Notes: generated by a model from the letters alone, not told the origin. A DNA stretch of 64,000 bases from Streptomyces venezuelae ATCC 10712 (GCF_008639165.1 NZ_CP029197.1:1736001-1800000), one strand, 5' to 3'; shown: positions 17,955-28,949, counted from the stretch's first letter. A program made the numbers and translations.

Positions 17955-18985
17955 AGACCGACCTGACGGACACCACGTCCTCCAAGATCAACAAGGCGCT
18001 GGTGCTCGGGCGGCGGGCGATCGGCACGCCGGCCGTCGGCATGGTGCTCACCCTCGTCATCGTCACCGACGAGGAGAACGCCTACGACGCGCTGAAGGCC
18101 GCGAACGAGGCGTCCCGCGAGCACCCCTCGCGGACCCTCGTCGTCATCAAGCGGGTCTCGCGCTCCCCGCGGGACCGCTCCAAGGCACGGCTCGACGCCG
18201 AGGTCCGCCTCGGCGCCGACGCCAGCACCGGCGAGACGGTGGTCCTCCGGCTGTACGGCGAGGTCGGCGACCACGCCCAGTCGGTGGTCCTGCCGCTGCT
18301 CCTGCCGGACGCGCCCGTCGTCGTCTGGTGGCCGGTGAACTCGCCGACCGACCCGGCGAAGGACCCGCTGGGCGCGCTCGCCCAGCGCCGGGTGACCGAC
18401 ACGTACGCCGCCGAGCAGCCCATCCAGGAGCTGACCGCGCGCGCGGACGCCTACACCCCGGGCGACACGGACCTCTCGTGGACCCGGATCACCCCGTGGC
18501 GTTCGATGCTCGCCGCCGCGCTCGACCAGGTCGTGTGCGAGGTGACCTCCGCCGAGGTCGAGGGCGAGGAGTTCAACCCGAGCGTCGAACTGCTCGCCAT
18601 GTGGCTGGCGGAGCGGCTGAAGGTCCCGGTGCGCCGCTCGAAGTCGGCCGGCCCCGGTCTCACCTCCGTACGGATGGAGACCAACGCCGGGCCGATCGTC
18701 CTCGACCGGCCCGACGGCTCGCTCGCGACGCTCTCCATCCAGGGGCAGCCGGACCGTGCCGTGGCGCTCAAGCGCCGCGAGACGGCCGAGCTGATCGCCG
18801 AGGAGCTGCGCCGGCTCGACCCGGACGACACCTACGCGACCGCGCTCAAGTTCGGTCTCGAGCGGCTCGACGAGGAGGCGTCCACCACCGCGCCCGAGGT
18901 CGCCGCGGAGCCCGTCACCGAGCCGGCCCCGGCCGCCAAGCCGGCCGCGAAGAAGGCCCCGGCCAAGAAGGCGGCGGCCAAGTGA
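17951..18985 (+). CDS. opcA: OpcA, G6PDH assembly/activating protein
   Basis: 344-aa OpcA. In cyanobacteria and actinobacteria it is required for full activity or oligomerisation of Zwf. Conserved regions are the N-terminal TTSSKINKALVLGRR, the central PLLLPDAPVVVWWPVNSPTDPAKDPLG, and DTDLSWTRITPWRSMLAAALDQ. The C-terminal 40 residues turn into an Ala/Pro/Lys-rich tail ([19 protein letters not shown]), probably disordered. ATG 17951 overlaps zwf by 4 nt, and its stop overlaps pgl by 4 nt, so zwf, opcA and pgl are coupled. Confidence 0.93.
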   Translation: MKTDLTDTTSSKINKALVLGRRAIGTPAVGMVLTLVIVTDEENAYDALKAANEASREHPSRTLVVIKRVSRSPRDRSKARLDAEVRLGADASTGETVVLRLYGEVGDHAQSVVLPLLLPDAPVVVWWPVNSPTDPAKDPLGALAQRRVTDTYAAEQPIQELTARADAYTPGDTDLSWTRITPWRSMLAAALDQVVCEVTSAEVEGEEFNPSVELLAMWLAERLKVPVRRSKSAGPGLTSVRMETNAGPIVLDRPDGSLATLSIQGQPDRAVALKRRETAELIAEELRRLDPDDTYATALKFGLERLDEEASTTAPEVAAEPVTEPAPAAKPAAKKAPAKKAAAK

Positions 18986-19764
18986 GCACTCCCCAGCTGG
19001 TCGTGCACCGCGACAAGGAGCTGATGGCCGAGGCCGCGGCGGCCCGGCTGATCACGAAGATCGTGGACGCCCAGGCCGCCCGCGGCTCGGCCTCGGTGGT
19101 GCTCACCGGCGGCCGCAACGGCAACGGCCTGCTGGCCGCGCTCGGTGCGGCGCCCGCGCGGGACGCGGTCGACTGGTCGCGGCTCGACCTGTGGTGGGGC
19201 GACGAGCGCTTCCTGCCCGAGGGAGACCCCGAGCGGAACGTCACCCAGGCCAGGGAGGCGCTGCTCGACCGGGTGCCGCTCGACCCGGCCCGGGTGCACG
19301 CCATGCCGGCCTCGGACGGCCCGTACGGCTCCGACGTCGACGCGGCGGCCGCCGCGTACGCGCGGGAGCTGGCGGCCGCCGCGGGCCCCGGCGACCACGG
19401 CGGCGTGCCGACCTTCGACGTCCTGATGCTGGGCGTCGGGCCGGACACCCATGTGGCCTCGCTCTTCCCGGAGCTGCCCGCGGTCCGCGAGACCGAGCGC
19501 ACGGTGGTCGGGGTGCACGGCGCGCCCAAGCCGCCGCCGGTCCGGGTCTCGCTGACCCTTCCGGCGATCCGGGCCGCCAAGGAGGTCTGGCTGCTCGCGG
19601 CCGGCGAGGACAAGGCGAAGGCGGCGGCGATCGCGCTGTCGGGCGCGGGAGAGGTGCAGGCCCCGGCGGCGGGCGCCTACGGCCGCTCGCGCACGCTGTG
19701 GCTGCTCGACGCGGCGGCGGCCTCGGAGCTGCCGCGGAGTCTGTACCCGCCGGCGTCCGCCTGA
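18982..19764 (+). CDS. pgl: 6-phosphogluconolactonase
   Basis: 260-aa DevB/Pgl-type lactonase that hydrolyses 6-phosphogluconolactone produced by Zwf. Family motifs: SVVLTGGRNGNGLLAALG, DLWWGDERFLPEGDPERN, and FDVLMLGVGPDTHVASLFP. GTG at 18982 lies in the GTGA overlap with opcA; upstream open frame is a shadow of opcA. Last gene of the operon, ending just before the hairpin at 19792-19816. The next enzyme, 6-phosphogluconate dehydrogenase, is not in this window. Confidence 0.94.
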   Translation: MSTPQLVVHRDKELMAEAAAARLITKIVDAQAARGSASVVLTGGRNGNGLLAALGAAPARDAVDWSRLDLWWGDERFLPEGDPERNVTQAREALLDRVPLDPARVHAMPASDGPYGSDVDAAAAAYARELAAAAGPGDHGGVPTFDVLMLGVGPDTHVASLFPELPAVRETERTVVGVHGAPKPPPVRVSLTLPAIRAAKEVWLLAAGEDKAKAAAIALSGAGEVQAPAAGAYGRSRTLWLLDAAAASELPRSLYPPASA

Positions 19765-19786
19765 CGCGACGCCAGGGAGGCCCGGT

Positions 19787-21367
19787 TCACCTCCCCCCGG
19801 ACTTCGTCCGGGGGGACGCCCAGGTGGACCGGGCCTCCGGCGTCGGTACGGGTTCCAGGAAGGGCGTCAGGAGGTCCGGCACGGCCTCGGCGGCGAAGGT
19901 CAGGCCCTGGCTGCGGCCCGCGTCGAGGATGTCGTACGCGCCCGCTCCGGCCGCCGTGGTGGCGGTGAGGGTCAGCACCCCGGCCCGCCGCTGGAAGTAC
20001 GACTGCCTGACGGTCCAGCCGATGACGCCGGACCGCTGGAGGGCGACGGTGGCCCGCCGGACCGTGCCCGAACGGGTCACCAGATAGGCGCCGCTGACGC
20101 CGTGTCCGAGACCGCGGTACGCGTCGAGGGCGAACAGCACGGCGACCGGGGTGAGCACCACCGCGCAGCCGGCCGCCACGTACAGCAGGACCGGGGTCAG
20201 GAACAGCCCGAGGAGGGCGAGGACCGCCACGGGCCCCAGGACGCCCCACAGGGCCCGGCGCAGCCTCCTGGAGCGGGCGGCCCTCGGGTGGGCGGCCAGG
20301 GGCGCCCCGGTGGGCGGCTCGGGCTCGCGCAGCACCCGGGCGGCGACCCGGTCGGCCACGACCCGCTCCACGGCCGGCAGCAGGTTCTTCAGGTCGGCGT
20401 GCTTGTCGTCGTCGTCCTTGGCGAGCCCGGTGGCGACGGCGTCGACCCGGGCCGCCCCGAACAGCCGGACACCGAGCGGCTCGACCAGCTCGATCCCGCG
20501 CAGCCTGCGTTCCTCTATGGAGACCGAGCGGGCGGTGAACAGGCCCCGGGTGACCCGCAGGGTGCCGCCGGGCTCGCGCTCCAGGCGGTAGTTCCACCAC
20601 ATCTCGACCCAGAGGCCGAGGGCGCCGACGGCTCCCGCGACGGTGGCGAGCAGCGCCAGGGAGAGGATCATCCAGGGGATGGAGACGTCCTCGAAGCGGT
20701 CCCCTATCCAGTCGATGACCTTCCCCTGGGCGCCGAACCACTCGCTGACCTGCATGACGGCGCCGGCCGCGGCGCCGCCGAGGGCGGGGGCGACGAAGGA
20801 GACGGGGGCGTAGCGGATCCAGCGGGGGTCGAGGGCGGCGAGGGTGTGGTCCTGGTCCGGGTCCCCGGGGGTGGTGACGGCCCGGGTGAGCAGTTCCTGG
20901 CGGAGCCGGTCGCCCTCGGCCCGGGTGACCAGGTCGAGTTCGAGGGTCGATTCGCCGCCGCCGGTGTGCTCACCGGTGCCGATGCGGACCTTGACGAGGC
21001 CGAGGACGCGCTGGAGCGGGTTGGCGGTGAGGTCGACGCTGCGGATGCGCTCACGGGCGAGCGAGCGGCGCTGGACGACCAGAAGCCCGGTGCGCAGCTC
21101 GGCCCTGTCGGTGCCGACGCGGTAGCGGGTGCGGCGGTAGCGCACGGTCTCGGCGGCGGCGTCGGCGAGCAGGGCGAGGGCGAAGCCCGCGGCGACCCAG
21201 GCGAAGGCCTGCCCGAGCGGCCGTGACCCGGAAAGGGCGAAGCCGACGGGCAGCGCGGCGCCGGTGAGGACCCCGCCGAAGAGCACGACGCGGACGAGCA
21301 CGGTGCGGGGATCGAGGCGGAGCCAGTCGGTGTCCCGCGCCACCCGCGCGTCGTCGGCCACGCTCAT
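19787..21367 (-). CDS. Membrane protein with tandem bPH2 (YdbT-like) domains
   Basis: 526-aa YdbT-family protein. Two N-terminal membrane segments (about 25-70) precede a first bPH2 domain (RYRVGTDRAELRTGLLVVQRRSLARERIRSVDL), a central pair of membrane segments precedes a second (LEREPGGTLRVTRGLFTARSVSIEERRLRGIELVE), and a third hydrophobic region leads to a final GAYLVTRSGTVRRATVALQRSGVIGW domain. The function of this family is not established; in Bacillus YdbS/YdbT affect resistance to a bacteriocin. Coupled to the shorter paralogue upstream by a 4-nt overlap. Confidence 0.85.
   Translation of the reverse strand: MSVADDARVARDTDWLRLDPRTVLVRVVLFGGVLTGAALPVGFALSGSRPLGQAFAWVAAGFALALLADAAAETVRYRRTRYRVGTDRAELRTGLLVVQRRSLARERIRSVDLTANPLQRVLGLVKVRIGTGEHTGGGESTLELDLVTRAEGDRLRQELLTRAVTTPGDPDQDHTLAALDPRWIRYAPVSFVAPALGGAAAGAVMQVSEWFGAQGKVIDWIGDRFEDVSIPWMILSLALLATVAGAVGALGLWVEMWWNYRLEREPGGTLRVTRGLFTARSVSIEERRLRGIELVEPLGVRLFGAARVDAVATGLAKDDDDKHADLKNLLPAVERVVADRVAARVLREPEPPTGAPLAAHPRAARSRRLRRALWGVLGPVAVLALLGLFLTPVLLYVAAGCAVVLTPVAVLFALDAYRGLGHGVSGAYLVTRSGTVRRATVALQRSGVIGWTVRQSYFQRRAGVLTLTATTAAGAGAYDILDAGRSQGLTFAAEAVPDLLTPFLEPVPTPEARSTWASPRTKSGGR
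19792..19816. terminator. Bidirectional terminator hairpin within coding end
   Basis: TCCCCCCGGAC-TTC-GTCCGGGGGGA, perfect 11-bp stem. It ends the pentose-phosphate operon; on the other strand it encodes the last residues (PRTKSGGR) of the bPH2 protein. The same stem sequence recurs at 37898-37924. Confidence 0.75.
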
Positions 21368-21864
21368 GTGGCGTCCCCGGGGGTGGCCTGGGTGATGGCG
21401 GTGAGCCGTTCGGCGAGATCGGCGGCCAGTTCGTGGTCGAGGCCCTCGATCCGGAGGGCGCCCTTGGAGGAGGCCGTGGTCACCGTGACCGTGGCGAGCC
21501 GGAAGGCCTGCTCAAGCGGACCTCGCGAGGTGTCCACGGTCTGGATGCGGGACATCGGCGCGATCCGCCATTCCTGCCAGAAGGCCCCCGAGCGGACGTA
21601 CACGGCGTCCTCGGTGACCTCCCAGCGGTGTACCCGGAACCACCAGGAGGGGAAGAACGCGGTGCAGGCGAGGCCGACGGCCGCCACGGCCGCGGCCGGG
21701 ACCAGCAGCCAGAACCGGGCGGGTTCGATGAAGGCGCCGAGGACGGCGAGGACCACCACCGGTACGGCGGTGGTCGCCAGGAGTTGGCTCCGCCACCAGG
21801 TGACGGCCCGCTCGTCCACGGCGTTCCTGGGCGGCCGCAGCCGCACCGCGTTCTCCCCCCTCAT
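21364..21864 (-). CDS. Membrane protein with single bPH2 (YdbS-like) domain
   Basis: 166-aa partner of the preceding entry. Two transmembrane segments (about 28-70) are followed by a bPH2 domain with VHRWEVTEDAVYVRSGAFWQEWRIAPMSRIQTVDTSRGPLEQAF and the short ALRIEGLDHELAADLAERL tail. YdbS/YdbT pairs normally occur together as here. ATG 21864 is only 4 nt after the pgi stop, so it is read with pgi, though a functional link to glycolysis is not implied. Confidence 0.87.
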   Translation of the reverse strand: MRGENAVRLRPPRNAVDERAVTWWRSQLLATTAVPVVVLAVLGAFIEPARFWLLVPAAAVAAVGLACTAFFPSWWFRVHRWEVTEDAVYVRSGAFWQEWRIAPMSRIQTVDTSRGPLEQAFRLATVTVTTASSKGALRIEGLDHELAADLAERLTAITQATPGDAT

Positions 21865-21868
21865 GGTT

Positions 21869-23539
21869 CTACCGTCCGCGCAGCGAGCGGTAGGCGGAGA
21901 CCAGTCCGGCGGTGGAGCTGTCGAGCCCCTCGCCGGCCCGGGCCCCGTCGGCGTCCGTCAGGACGGGCTCGATCCGCTTGGCGAGGACCTTGCCGAGTTC
22001 GACGCCCCACTGATCGAAGGAGTCGATGTTCCAGACGGCGCCCTGGACGAAGACCTTGTGCTCGTAGAGGGCGATCAGCTGGCCGAGGACGGACGGGGTC
22101 AGTTCGTCGGCGAGGATCGTGGTGGTCGGGTGGTTGCCCTGGAAGGTCTTGTGCGGGACGAGCTCCTCGGGGACGCCCTCGGCCCGTACCTCCTCGGGGG
22201 TCTTGCCGAAGGCGAGCGCCTGGGTCTGGGCGAAGAAGTTGGCCATGAGCAGGTCGTGCTGGGCCACGAGGCCGGGCAGCAGATCGGCGACGGGCTTGGC
22301 GAAGCCGATGAAGTCGGCCGGGATGACCTTGGTGCCCTGGTGGATCAACTGGTAGTAGGCGTGCTGCCCGTTGGTGCCGGGGGTGCCCCAGACGACGGGT
22401 CCGGTCTGCCAGTCGACCCGGTTGCCTTGGCGGTCCACCGACTTGCCGTTGGACTCCATGTCGAGCTGCTGGAGGTAGGCGGTGAACTTGGAGAGGTAGT
22501 GGGAGTACGGCAGGACGGCGTGCGACTGGGCGTCGAAGAAGGCGCCGTACCAGACGCCGAGGAGGCCGAGCAGCAGCGGCGCGTTCTCCTCGGGCGGGGC
22601 CGTACGGAAGTGCTCGTCGACGAGGTGGAAGCCGTCGAGCATCTCGCGGAAGCGCTCCGGGCCGATGGCGATCATCAGGGAGAGGCCGATGGCGGAGTCG
22701 TACGAGTAGCGGCCGCCGACCCAGTCCCAGAACTCGAACATGTTCGCGGTGTCGATGCCGAACTCCTCGACCTTCTCGGCATTGGTCGACAGGGCCACGA
22801 AGTGCTTGGCGACGGCCTCCTGGCCGGCCCGCAGCTCGGTGAGGAGCCAGTTGCGGGCGGAGGTGGCGTTGGTGATCGTCTCGATGGTGGTGAAGGTCTT
22901 CGAGGCAACGATGAACAGGGTCTCCTCGGCGTCGAGGTCGCGGACGGCCTCGTGGAGGTCGGCCCCGTCGACGTTGGAGACGAAACGGAACGTCAGGTCC
23001 CGCTGGGTGAAGGAGCGCAGCACCTCGTAGGCCATGGCGGGGCCGAGGTCGGAGCCGCCGATGCCGATGTTGACGACGTTCTTGATCGGCTTGCCGGTGT
23101 GGCCGGTCCACTCGCCCGCCCGGACCTTGTCGGCGAAGCCGCCCATCTTGTCGAGGACGGCGTGCACGCCGGGGACGACGTTCTCCCCGTCGACCTCGAT
23201 GACGGCATCGCGCGGGGCGCGCAGCGCGGTGTGGAGGACCGCCCGGTCCTCGGTGGTGTTGATCTTCTCGCCGCGGAACATGGCGTCGCGCAGCTCGGCG
23301 ACGCCGGTGACGGCGGCGAGTTCGCGCAGGAGGGTCAGCGTCTCGTCGGTGACGAGGTGCTTGGAGTAGTCCAGGTAGAGGTCGCCGACGCGCAGGGCGT
23401 AGCCGGTGCCACGCTCCGGGTCGGCGGCGAACAGGTCGCGCAGATGGGCGTCGCCCAGCTGCTCACGGTGCTTGCCGAGGGCCGCCCACTCGGGCAGCCG
23501 GTTGAGCCTGGTGCGGCCTTCGTTGTTCATCTCGGACAT
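21869..23539 (-). CDS. pgi: Glucose-6-phosphate isomerase
   Basis: 556-aa long-form phosphoglucose isomerase, interconverting glucose-6-P and fructose-6-P. PGI signatures: [18 protein letters not shown], the [13 protein letters not shown] phosphate loop, [19 protein letters not shown], and near the end [17 protein letters not shown] (PGI signature 2). Active-site residues in [18 protein letters not shown]. The start is either ATG 23539 ([15 protein letters not shown]) or ATG 23530 ([10 protein letters not shown]); neither has a good Shine-Dalgarno and the shorter one matches what I remember of orthologues. Provides the fructose-6-P link between the pentose-phosphate genes and glycolysis genes of this window. 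Confidence 0.95.
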   Translation of the reverse strand: MSEMNNEGRTRLNRLPEWAALGKHREQLGDAHLRDLFAADPERGTGYALRVGDLYLDYSKHLVTDETLTLLRELAAVTGVAELRDAMFRGEKINTTEDRAVLHTALRAPRDAVIEVDGENVVPGVHAVLDKMGGFADKVRAGEWTGHTGKPIKNVVNIGIGGSDLGPAMAYEVLRSFTQRDLTFRFVSNVDGADLHEAVRDLDAEETLFIVASKTFTTIETITNATSARNWLLTELRAGQEAVAKHFVALSTNAEKVEEFGIDTANMFEFWDWVGGRYSYDSAIGLSLMIAIGPERFREMLDGFHLVDEHFRTAPPEENAPLLLGLLGVWYGAFFDAQSHAVLPYSHYLSKFTAYLQQLDMESNGKSVDRQGNRVDWQTGPVVWGTPGTNGQHAYYQLIHQGTKVIPADFIGFAKPVADLLPGLVAQHDLLMANFFAQTQALAFGKTPEEVRAEGVPEELVPHKTFQGNHPTTTILADELTPSVLGQLIALYEHKVFVQGAVWNIDSFDQWGVELGKVLAKRIEPVLTDADGARAGEGLDSSTAGLVSAYRSLRGR

Positions 23540-23586
23540 CGCCCACTTCTTCTCGTACTGCTTGTCTGCCCCGCTGCCTCTCCAAC

Positions 23587-24816
23587 CTAGTTGATCAGGG
23601 GGGCGAGTGACGCGACGGCGAGCGCGAACAGCGCCGCCGCGACGAGGGCGGGCGAGAGCGGTCCCCAGCCGGCGGCCGCCGCGCCGCCCAGCACCGCCCC
23701 GAGCGGCGTGCCCGCGACGGCGAGGGTGCGGAATGCGGCGGCGATGCGGCCGAGCATGCCGTCGGGGGCCCGCTCCTGCATGAGGGTCGTCTGCTGGACG
23801 TTCCACACCGTCCCCATGGAGCCGAACACCACCATGGCCCCGATCGACACCTCGAGGACGGGGACCGTCCCCAACAGGACCAGGCAGCCGGTCTGGACGG
23901 TGCCGGCGAGGAACACCGCGCGGACCCGTCCGGTGCGTTCGGCGAGCCGGCGGGCGAGGAAGCCGCCGGCGACACCGCCGGCCGCGAAGGCGGTGAGGAG
24001 GGCCGCGTATCCGGCGTTCCCGGCGTGGAGGCCGTCGGTGACCAGGACGACGAGCGTGGCGACGAGGGCGCCCATGCCGATGTTGCAGAGGGTGGTGGCC
24101 GTGCAGAGCCACCGCAGGGAGCGGTCCGCGCGCAGGACGGCGAGTCCCTCCGCCATCTCGGCGCGGAGGGTGGATCCGGCGGGGCGGGGCGGCCGCTCGG
24201 GGGCCCCGGTCCGCAGGGAGGCGATGAGCAGCGCCGCCAGGACGTAGGTGGCGGCGTCCGCGGCGTACGGCACGGCGGGCCCGGCGAGGAGCAGGGCGGG
24301 CACCAGCGGGGCGGCGAGGAGGCCGCCCGCGAGCTGCTGACCGGTCATCAGGCGGGCGTTGGCCGCGGCCAGGGTCTCGGTGGGCACGAGGGAGGGGAGC
24401 AGCGCGGTGGCGGCGTTGTCGAAGAGGGTGCCCAGGGTGGTGAGCGCGAAGGCGAGGACGAGCAGCAGGGCGATGGCGGCGTGTCCGAGGGCGACGGCGA
24501 CGGCGAACGCGGCCATGAGCGCGCCGCGGACGAGGTCGACGGCCCACATGGCCCGCCGCTGGTCGACGCGGTCGGCGACGGCCCCGCCGAGCAGTCCGAA
24601 GAGCAGCCAGGGCAGGTAGCCGCAGGCGGTGACGGAGGCGATGAGGAGGGGGTCGTCGGTGAGGGAGGCGGCGAGCAGGGGCAGCGCGGCGGTGCGCAGC
24701 GAGTCGCCGAAGCGGGAGACGACCGCGGCCGTCCAGAGCCGCCCGAATCCACCGCGCCACGCGGGCACGGCCTTGCCGCTCGGGGTCGTCGGGGTCGTCG
24801 TCGCGGGCGTCGCCAT
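23587..24816 (-). CDS. MFS transporter, EntS/DHA3-like
   Basis: 409-aa major facilitator with 12 hydrophobic segments. The loop between helices 2 and 3 reads [15 protein letters not shown] (motif A region), and the second half has [15 protein letters not shown]. Organisation resembles the DHA3/enterobactin-exporter group. Start ATG 24816 ([14 protein letters not shown]); the 26 codons upstream overlap the terminator at 24847-24887 and are excluded. Substrate unknown. Same strand as pgi but 47 nt away. Confidence 0.85.
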   Translation of the reverse strand: MATPATTTPTTPSGKAVPAWRGGFGRLWTAAVVSRFGDSLRTAALPLLAASLTDDPLLIASVTACGYLPWLLFGLLGGAVADRVDQRRAMWAVDLVRGALMAAFAVAVALGHAAIALLLVLAFALTTLGTLFDNAATALLPSLVPTETLAAANARLMTGQQLAGGLLAAPLVPALLLAGPAVPYAADAATYVLAALLIASLRTGAPERPPRPAGSTLRAEMAEGLAVLRADRSLRWLCTATTLCNIGMGALVATLVVLVTDGLHAGNAGYAALLTAFAAGGVAGGFLARRLAERTGRVRAVFLAGTVQTGCLVLLGTVPVLEVSIGAMVVFGSMGTVWNVQQTTLMQERAPDGMLGRIAAAFRTLAVAGTPLGAVLGGAAAAGWGPLSPALVAAALFALAVASLAPLIN

Positions 24817-24846
24817 GGTGCCCGACGGTATCGGGGACCACTGACA

Positions 24847-24887
24847 ACGGGCCTTGCCCGCGAATCGAGTTCGCGGGCAAGGCCCGT
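24847..24887. terminator. Terminator hairpin after rbpA-family gene
   Basis: Perfect 18-bp stem (ACGGGCCTTGCCCGCGAA with its complement) and loop TCGAG, between the RbpA-family stop and the MFS start, minus-strand order. Confidence 0.82.
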
Positions 24888-24909
24888 CGGTCACACCGTC
24901 ACAGCACGC

Positions 24910-25245
24910 TCAGATCTCGCCGCGCAGCTTGGCCAGCGCTTCGGCGAGGATCGCCTCGCCGTCGGCGTCGCTGCGCCGCTCACGCACATAGGCGAGGTGG
25001 GTCTTGTACGGCTCCGTGCGCGGCGGGTCCGGCGGGTTGTCCCGGTCCTGACCTGCCGGGAAGCCGCACCGTGGGCAGTCCCAGGTCTCGGGGATCGCAG
25101 CGTCGCTGGCGAAGCTCGGCTGCGTCTCGTGCCCGTTCGAGCACCAGAAGGAGATGCGGGCGCGCGGCGCCGATTCGCCCCGCTCGGCCTCGCCCATCGG
25201 CCCCGCCCCGACCCGGCTTCCCCGGATCGCGTTGCCACTTGCCAC
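24910..25245 (-). CDS. RNA polymerase-binding protein, RbpA family
   Basis: 111-aa protein with the RbpA layout: N-terminal ASGNAIRGSRVGAG tail, a central zinc-ribbon-like core with C35-x3-H39 and C57-x2-C60, the PPDPPRTEPYKTH linker, and a C-terminal sigma-interacting helix YVRERRSDADGEAILAEALAKLRGE. RbpA activates transcription with principal sigma factors in actinobacteria. The sequence differs noticeably from canonical streptomycete RbpA as I remember it (the linker helix usually reads THWDMLMERR), so this may be the second paralogue. GTG at 25245 preceded by AGGGAG; a -10 TAGACT lies near 25284-25289. Confidence 0.85.
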   Translation of the reverse strand: MASGNAIRGSRVGAGPMGEAERGESAPRARISFWCSNGHETQPSFASDAAIPETWDCPRCGFPAGQDRDNPPDPPRTEPYKTHLAYVRERRSDADGEAILAEALAKLRGEI

Positions 25246-25322
25246 GGTCGTAACTCCCTGCGTGATGGTGCTCGAAGATGCCCCAGTCTACGTAAGGCCC
25301 AACGCGCGTCCAGTGATTGGAG

Positions 25323-25559
25323 TTACCCGTCCAACTTCATCAGCAGACCAAGTACCACAATGCAGGCGAACCAGAGCAGACCGACCACGACGGTGATCCG
25401 GTCCAGGTTGCGCTCGGCGACCGAGGAGCCACCCACGGAGGACTGCATGCCGCCACCGAACATGTCGGAGAGGCCGCCACCCTTCCCCTTGTGCATCAGC
25501 ACGAGCAGCATCAGCAGCGCGCTGAAGACGATCAGGGCGATCGAGAACCCCATAACCAC
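25323..25559 (-). CDS. secG: SecG, preprotein translocase subunit
   Basis: 78-aa SecG with two transmembrane helices (FSIALIVFSALLMLLVLMH and ITVVVGLLWFACIVVLGLLM) flanking the cytoplasmic loop KGKGGGLSDMFGGGMQSSVGGSS, the diagnostic SecG signature. It is part of the SecYEG channel. Start GTG 25559 is 11 nt after AGGAAG; ATG 25553 is the alternative. Adjacent to tpiA as in many bacteria; TATAAG (25586-25581) could be its own -10. Confidence 0.94.
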   Translation of the reverse strand: MVMGFSIALIVFSALLMLLVLMHKGKGGGLSDMFGGGMQSSVGGSSVAERNLDRITVVVGLLWFACIVVLGLLMKLDG

Positions 25560-25591
25560 GGCTGGACCAACTTCCTCGGACTTATACGGAC

Positions 25592-25617
25592 GGGGGCCGG
25601 GCACCTGCCCGACCCCC
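25592..25617. terminator. Hairpin between tpiA and secG
   Basis: Stem GGGGG-C-CGGGCA / TGCCCG-A-CCCCC with one mismatch and 2-nt loop. Lies just downstream of the tpiA stop and upstream of a possible secG promoter; likely a terminator or partial attenuator of the glycolytic transcript. Confidence 0.6.
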
Positions 25618-25650
25618 GCAAGGGTACGACGTAACGCGGCTACCGCATAC

Positions 25651-26430
25651 TCACTGGTCGCGGAAGCGGACGATCTTGACGAACTCGTCGGCGTCGAGTG
25701 CCGCGCCGCCCACCAGGGCGCCGTCGACGTCGGGCTGCGCCATGATCGCGGCGACGTTGCCGGACTTGACGGAGCCGCCGTACTGGATGCGGACCTTGTC
25801 GGCCAGCTCCTGCGAGTACAGCTCGGCGAGGCGGCCGCGGATCGCCCCGCAGACCTCCTGGGCGTCCTCGGGGGTCGCGACCTCGCCGGTGCCGATGGCC
25901 CACACCGGCTCGTACGCGATCACGATGGACTCGGCCTGCTCGGCCGGGACGTCCTTCAGGCCGCCGTCGAGCTGGGCGAGGGTGTACTCGACCTGCTGGC
26001 CGGCCTTGCGGATGTCGAGGCCCTCGCCGACGCAGAGGATCGGGGTCACGCCGTGCTTGAAGGCGGCCTTCACCTTGGCGTTGCAGACCTCGTCGTCCTC
26101 GGCGTGGTACTGGCGGCGCTCGGAGTGGCCGACGGCCACGTAGGAGCACTTCAGCTTGGACAGCATCAGGCCCGAGATCTCTCCGGTGTAGGCACCGGAG
26201 TCGTGCGCCGAGATGTCCTGGGCGCCGTACTTGATCTTGAGCTTGTCGCCGTCGACCAGGGTCTGTACGGACCGCAGGTCGGTGAAGGGAACCAGGACCG
26301 CGACCTCACAGGCGTCGTAGTCCTTGTCCGTCAGCGCGAAGGCGAGCTTCTGGACGTGGGCGATGGCCTCGAGGTGGTTGAGGTTCATCTTCCAGTTGCC
26401 CGCCATCAGCGGGGTGCGGGTGCTGCTCAC
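25651..26430 (-). CDS. tpiA: Triosephosphate isomerase
   Basis: 259-aa TIM-barrel enzyme. K14 (GNWKMN), H102 (AVGHSERRQ) and catalytic E174 ([12 protein letters not shown]) are all present, as is the phosphate loop [14 protein letters not shown] at 26430, 6 nt after the pgk stop, so it is co-transcribed with pgk. Confidence 0.97.
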   Translation of the reverse strand: MSSTRTPLMAGNWKMNLNHLEAIAHVQKLAFALTDKDYDACEVAVLVPFTDLRSVQTLVDGDKLKIKYGAQDISAHDSGAYTGEISGLMLSKLKCSYVAVGHSERRQYHAEDDEVCNAKVKAAFKHGVTPILCVGEGLDIRKAGQQVEYTLAQLDGGLKDVPAEQAESIVIAYEPVWAIGTGEVATPEDAQEVCGAIRGRLAELYSQELADKVRIQYGGSVKSGNVAAIMAQPDVDGALVGGAALDADEFVKIVRFRDQ

Positions 26431-26436
26431 AGGATT

Positions 26437-27648
26437 TCAGTCCTCCAGTGCGGCGAGGCCGGGAAGCGTCTTGCCCTCGAGGTATTCGAGGGAGGCGCCG
26501 CCGCCGGTCGAAATGTGGCCGAATGCCTTCTCGTCGAAGCCCAGGATGCGGACGGCGGCGGCGGAGTCGCCGCCTCCGACGACCGTGAAGGCCGGGGAGT
26601 CGACGAGCGCCTGGGCGACGGCCTTGGTGCCCTCGGCGTAGTCGGGGTGCTCGAAGACGCCCATCGGACCGTTCCAGAAGACGGTGCCGGCGTCGGCGAG
26701 CTTCGAGGCGTAGAGCTTACGGGTCTCCGGACCGATGTCCAGGCCCTCCTCGTCCGCCGGGATGGCGTCCGCGGCGACCGTGGTGGGGTGGGCCGGGGCC
26801 TTGGTCTTCAGGTCGGGGAACTCCGCCGAGACCAGCACGTCGACGGGGAGCACGAACTCCACGCCGCGCTCCTTGGCGCGCTTCAGGTAGTCCAGGACCG
26901 CCGGGATCTGGTCCTCCTGCAGCAGCGAGATGCCGACCTCGTGGCCCTGGGCCTTGAGGAAGGTGTACGCCATGCCGCCGCCGATGAGGATGCGGTCGGC
27001 CTTCTCCAGGAGGTGGTCGATCACCCCGAGCTTGTCGGAGACCTTGGCGCCGCCGAGCGCGACCACGTACGGGCGCCGGACGTCCTCCGTGAGCTTCTTC
27101 AGGACGCCGACCTCGGTGGCGATGAGGTAGCCCGCGGCGTGCGGCAGGCGCGCCGGGAGGTCGAAGACCGAGGCGTGCTTGCGGTGCACGGCGCCGAAGC
27201 CGTCGCCGACGTAGACGTCGGCGAGGGCGGCGAGCCGGTCCGCGAAGGTGCCGCGCTCGGCGTCGTCCTTCGAGGTCTCGCCCGCGTTGAAGCGCAGGTT
27301 CTCGATCACGGCGACCTGGCCGTCGGCGAGGCCGGCGACGGTGGCGGTGGCGGACTCGCCGACCGTGTCCGTCGCGAAGGCCACGTCGGCGCCGAGCAGC
27401 TCACCGAGCCGCGCGGCGGCGGGGGCGAGCGAGAACGCCGGGTCCGGGGCGCCCTTCGGGCGGCCCAGGTGCGAGGCGACCACGACGCGGGCACCCGCGT
27501 CGGCGAGCGCCTTGACCGTGGGGACGACGGCGCGGATGCGGCCGTCGTCGGTGATGGTGGTGCCGTCGAGCGGCACGTTGAGGTCGGCGCGGACGAACAC
27601 CCGCTTGCCGGAGACGCCTTCGGCGAGAAGCTCGTCGATCGTCTTCAT
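26437..27648 (-). CDS. pgk: Phosphoglycerate kinase
   Basis: 403-aa glycolytic kinase making ATP from 1,3-bisphosphoglycerate. N-terminal [13 protein letters not shown] substrate motif, basic-patch region ASHLGRPKG and [12 protein letters not shown]-terminal nucleotide motifs [16 protein letters not shown] and [15 protein letters not shown] at 27648. A strong hairpin separates it from gap, so a pgk-tpiA transcript may also arise independently. Confidence 0.97.
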   Translation of the reverse strand: MKTIDELLAEGVSGKRVFVRADLNVPLDGTTITDDGRIRAVVPTVKALADAGARVVVASHLGRPKGAPDPAFSLAPAAARLGELLGADVAFATDTVGESATATVAGLADGQVAVIENLRFNAGETSKDDAERGTFADRLAALADVYVGDGFGAVHRKHASVFDLPARLPHAAGYLIATEVGVLKKLTEDVRRPYVVALGGAKVSDKLGVIDHLLEKADRILIGGGMAYTFLKAQGHEVGISLLQEDQIPAVLDYLKRAKERGVEFVLPVDVLVSAEFPDLKTKAPAHPTTVAADAIPADEEGLDIGPETRKLYASKLADAGTVFWNGPMGVFEHPDYAEGTKAVAQALVDSPAFTVVGGGDSAAAVRILGFDEKAFGHISTGGGASLEYLEGKTLPGLAALED

Positions 27649-27686
27649 CTGTCACAGACTCCTTGGTACGCGGTGGAGCACACAAA

Positions 27687-27726
27687 CAGGGCTCGCACAG
27701 CGCGGCGTTGCGCTGCCCGAGCCCTG
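27687..27726. terminator. Intercistronic hairpin between gap and pgk
   Basis: CAGGGCTCG pairs with CGAGCCCTG and, inside it, CAGCGC with GCGCTG, around a GGCGTT loop; one 2x2 internal bulge. It may partly terminate gap transcripts, giving more gap than pgk mRNA. Confidence 0.65.
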
Positions 27727-27751
27727 CTCACATCGAAAGCCCGCCCGAAGC

Positions 27752-28921
<1,170 letters not shown>

Positions 28922-28949
28922 GGCCCGTACCTACCAACGGGTACGGGCC
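28922..28949. terminator. Terminator hairpin of the M14 peptidase gene
   Basis: GGCCCGTACC / GGTACGGGCC, perfect 10-bp stem with 8-nt loop, followed on its gene-proximal side by a smaller GGGAC-CTTT-GTCCC hairpin (28956-28969). Confidence 0.7.

Noticed and set aside
21869..24880. 1003-codon frame joining pgi with upstream sequence
   Set aside because: Only the C-terminal 550 codons are Pgi; the rest is an Arg/Pro-rich read of the MFS gene in the wrong frame and runs through its coding region.
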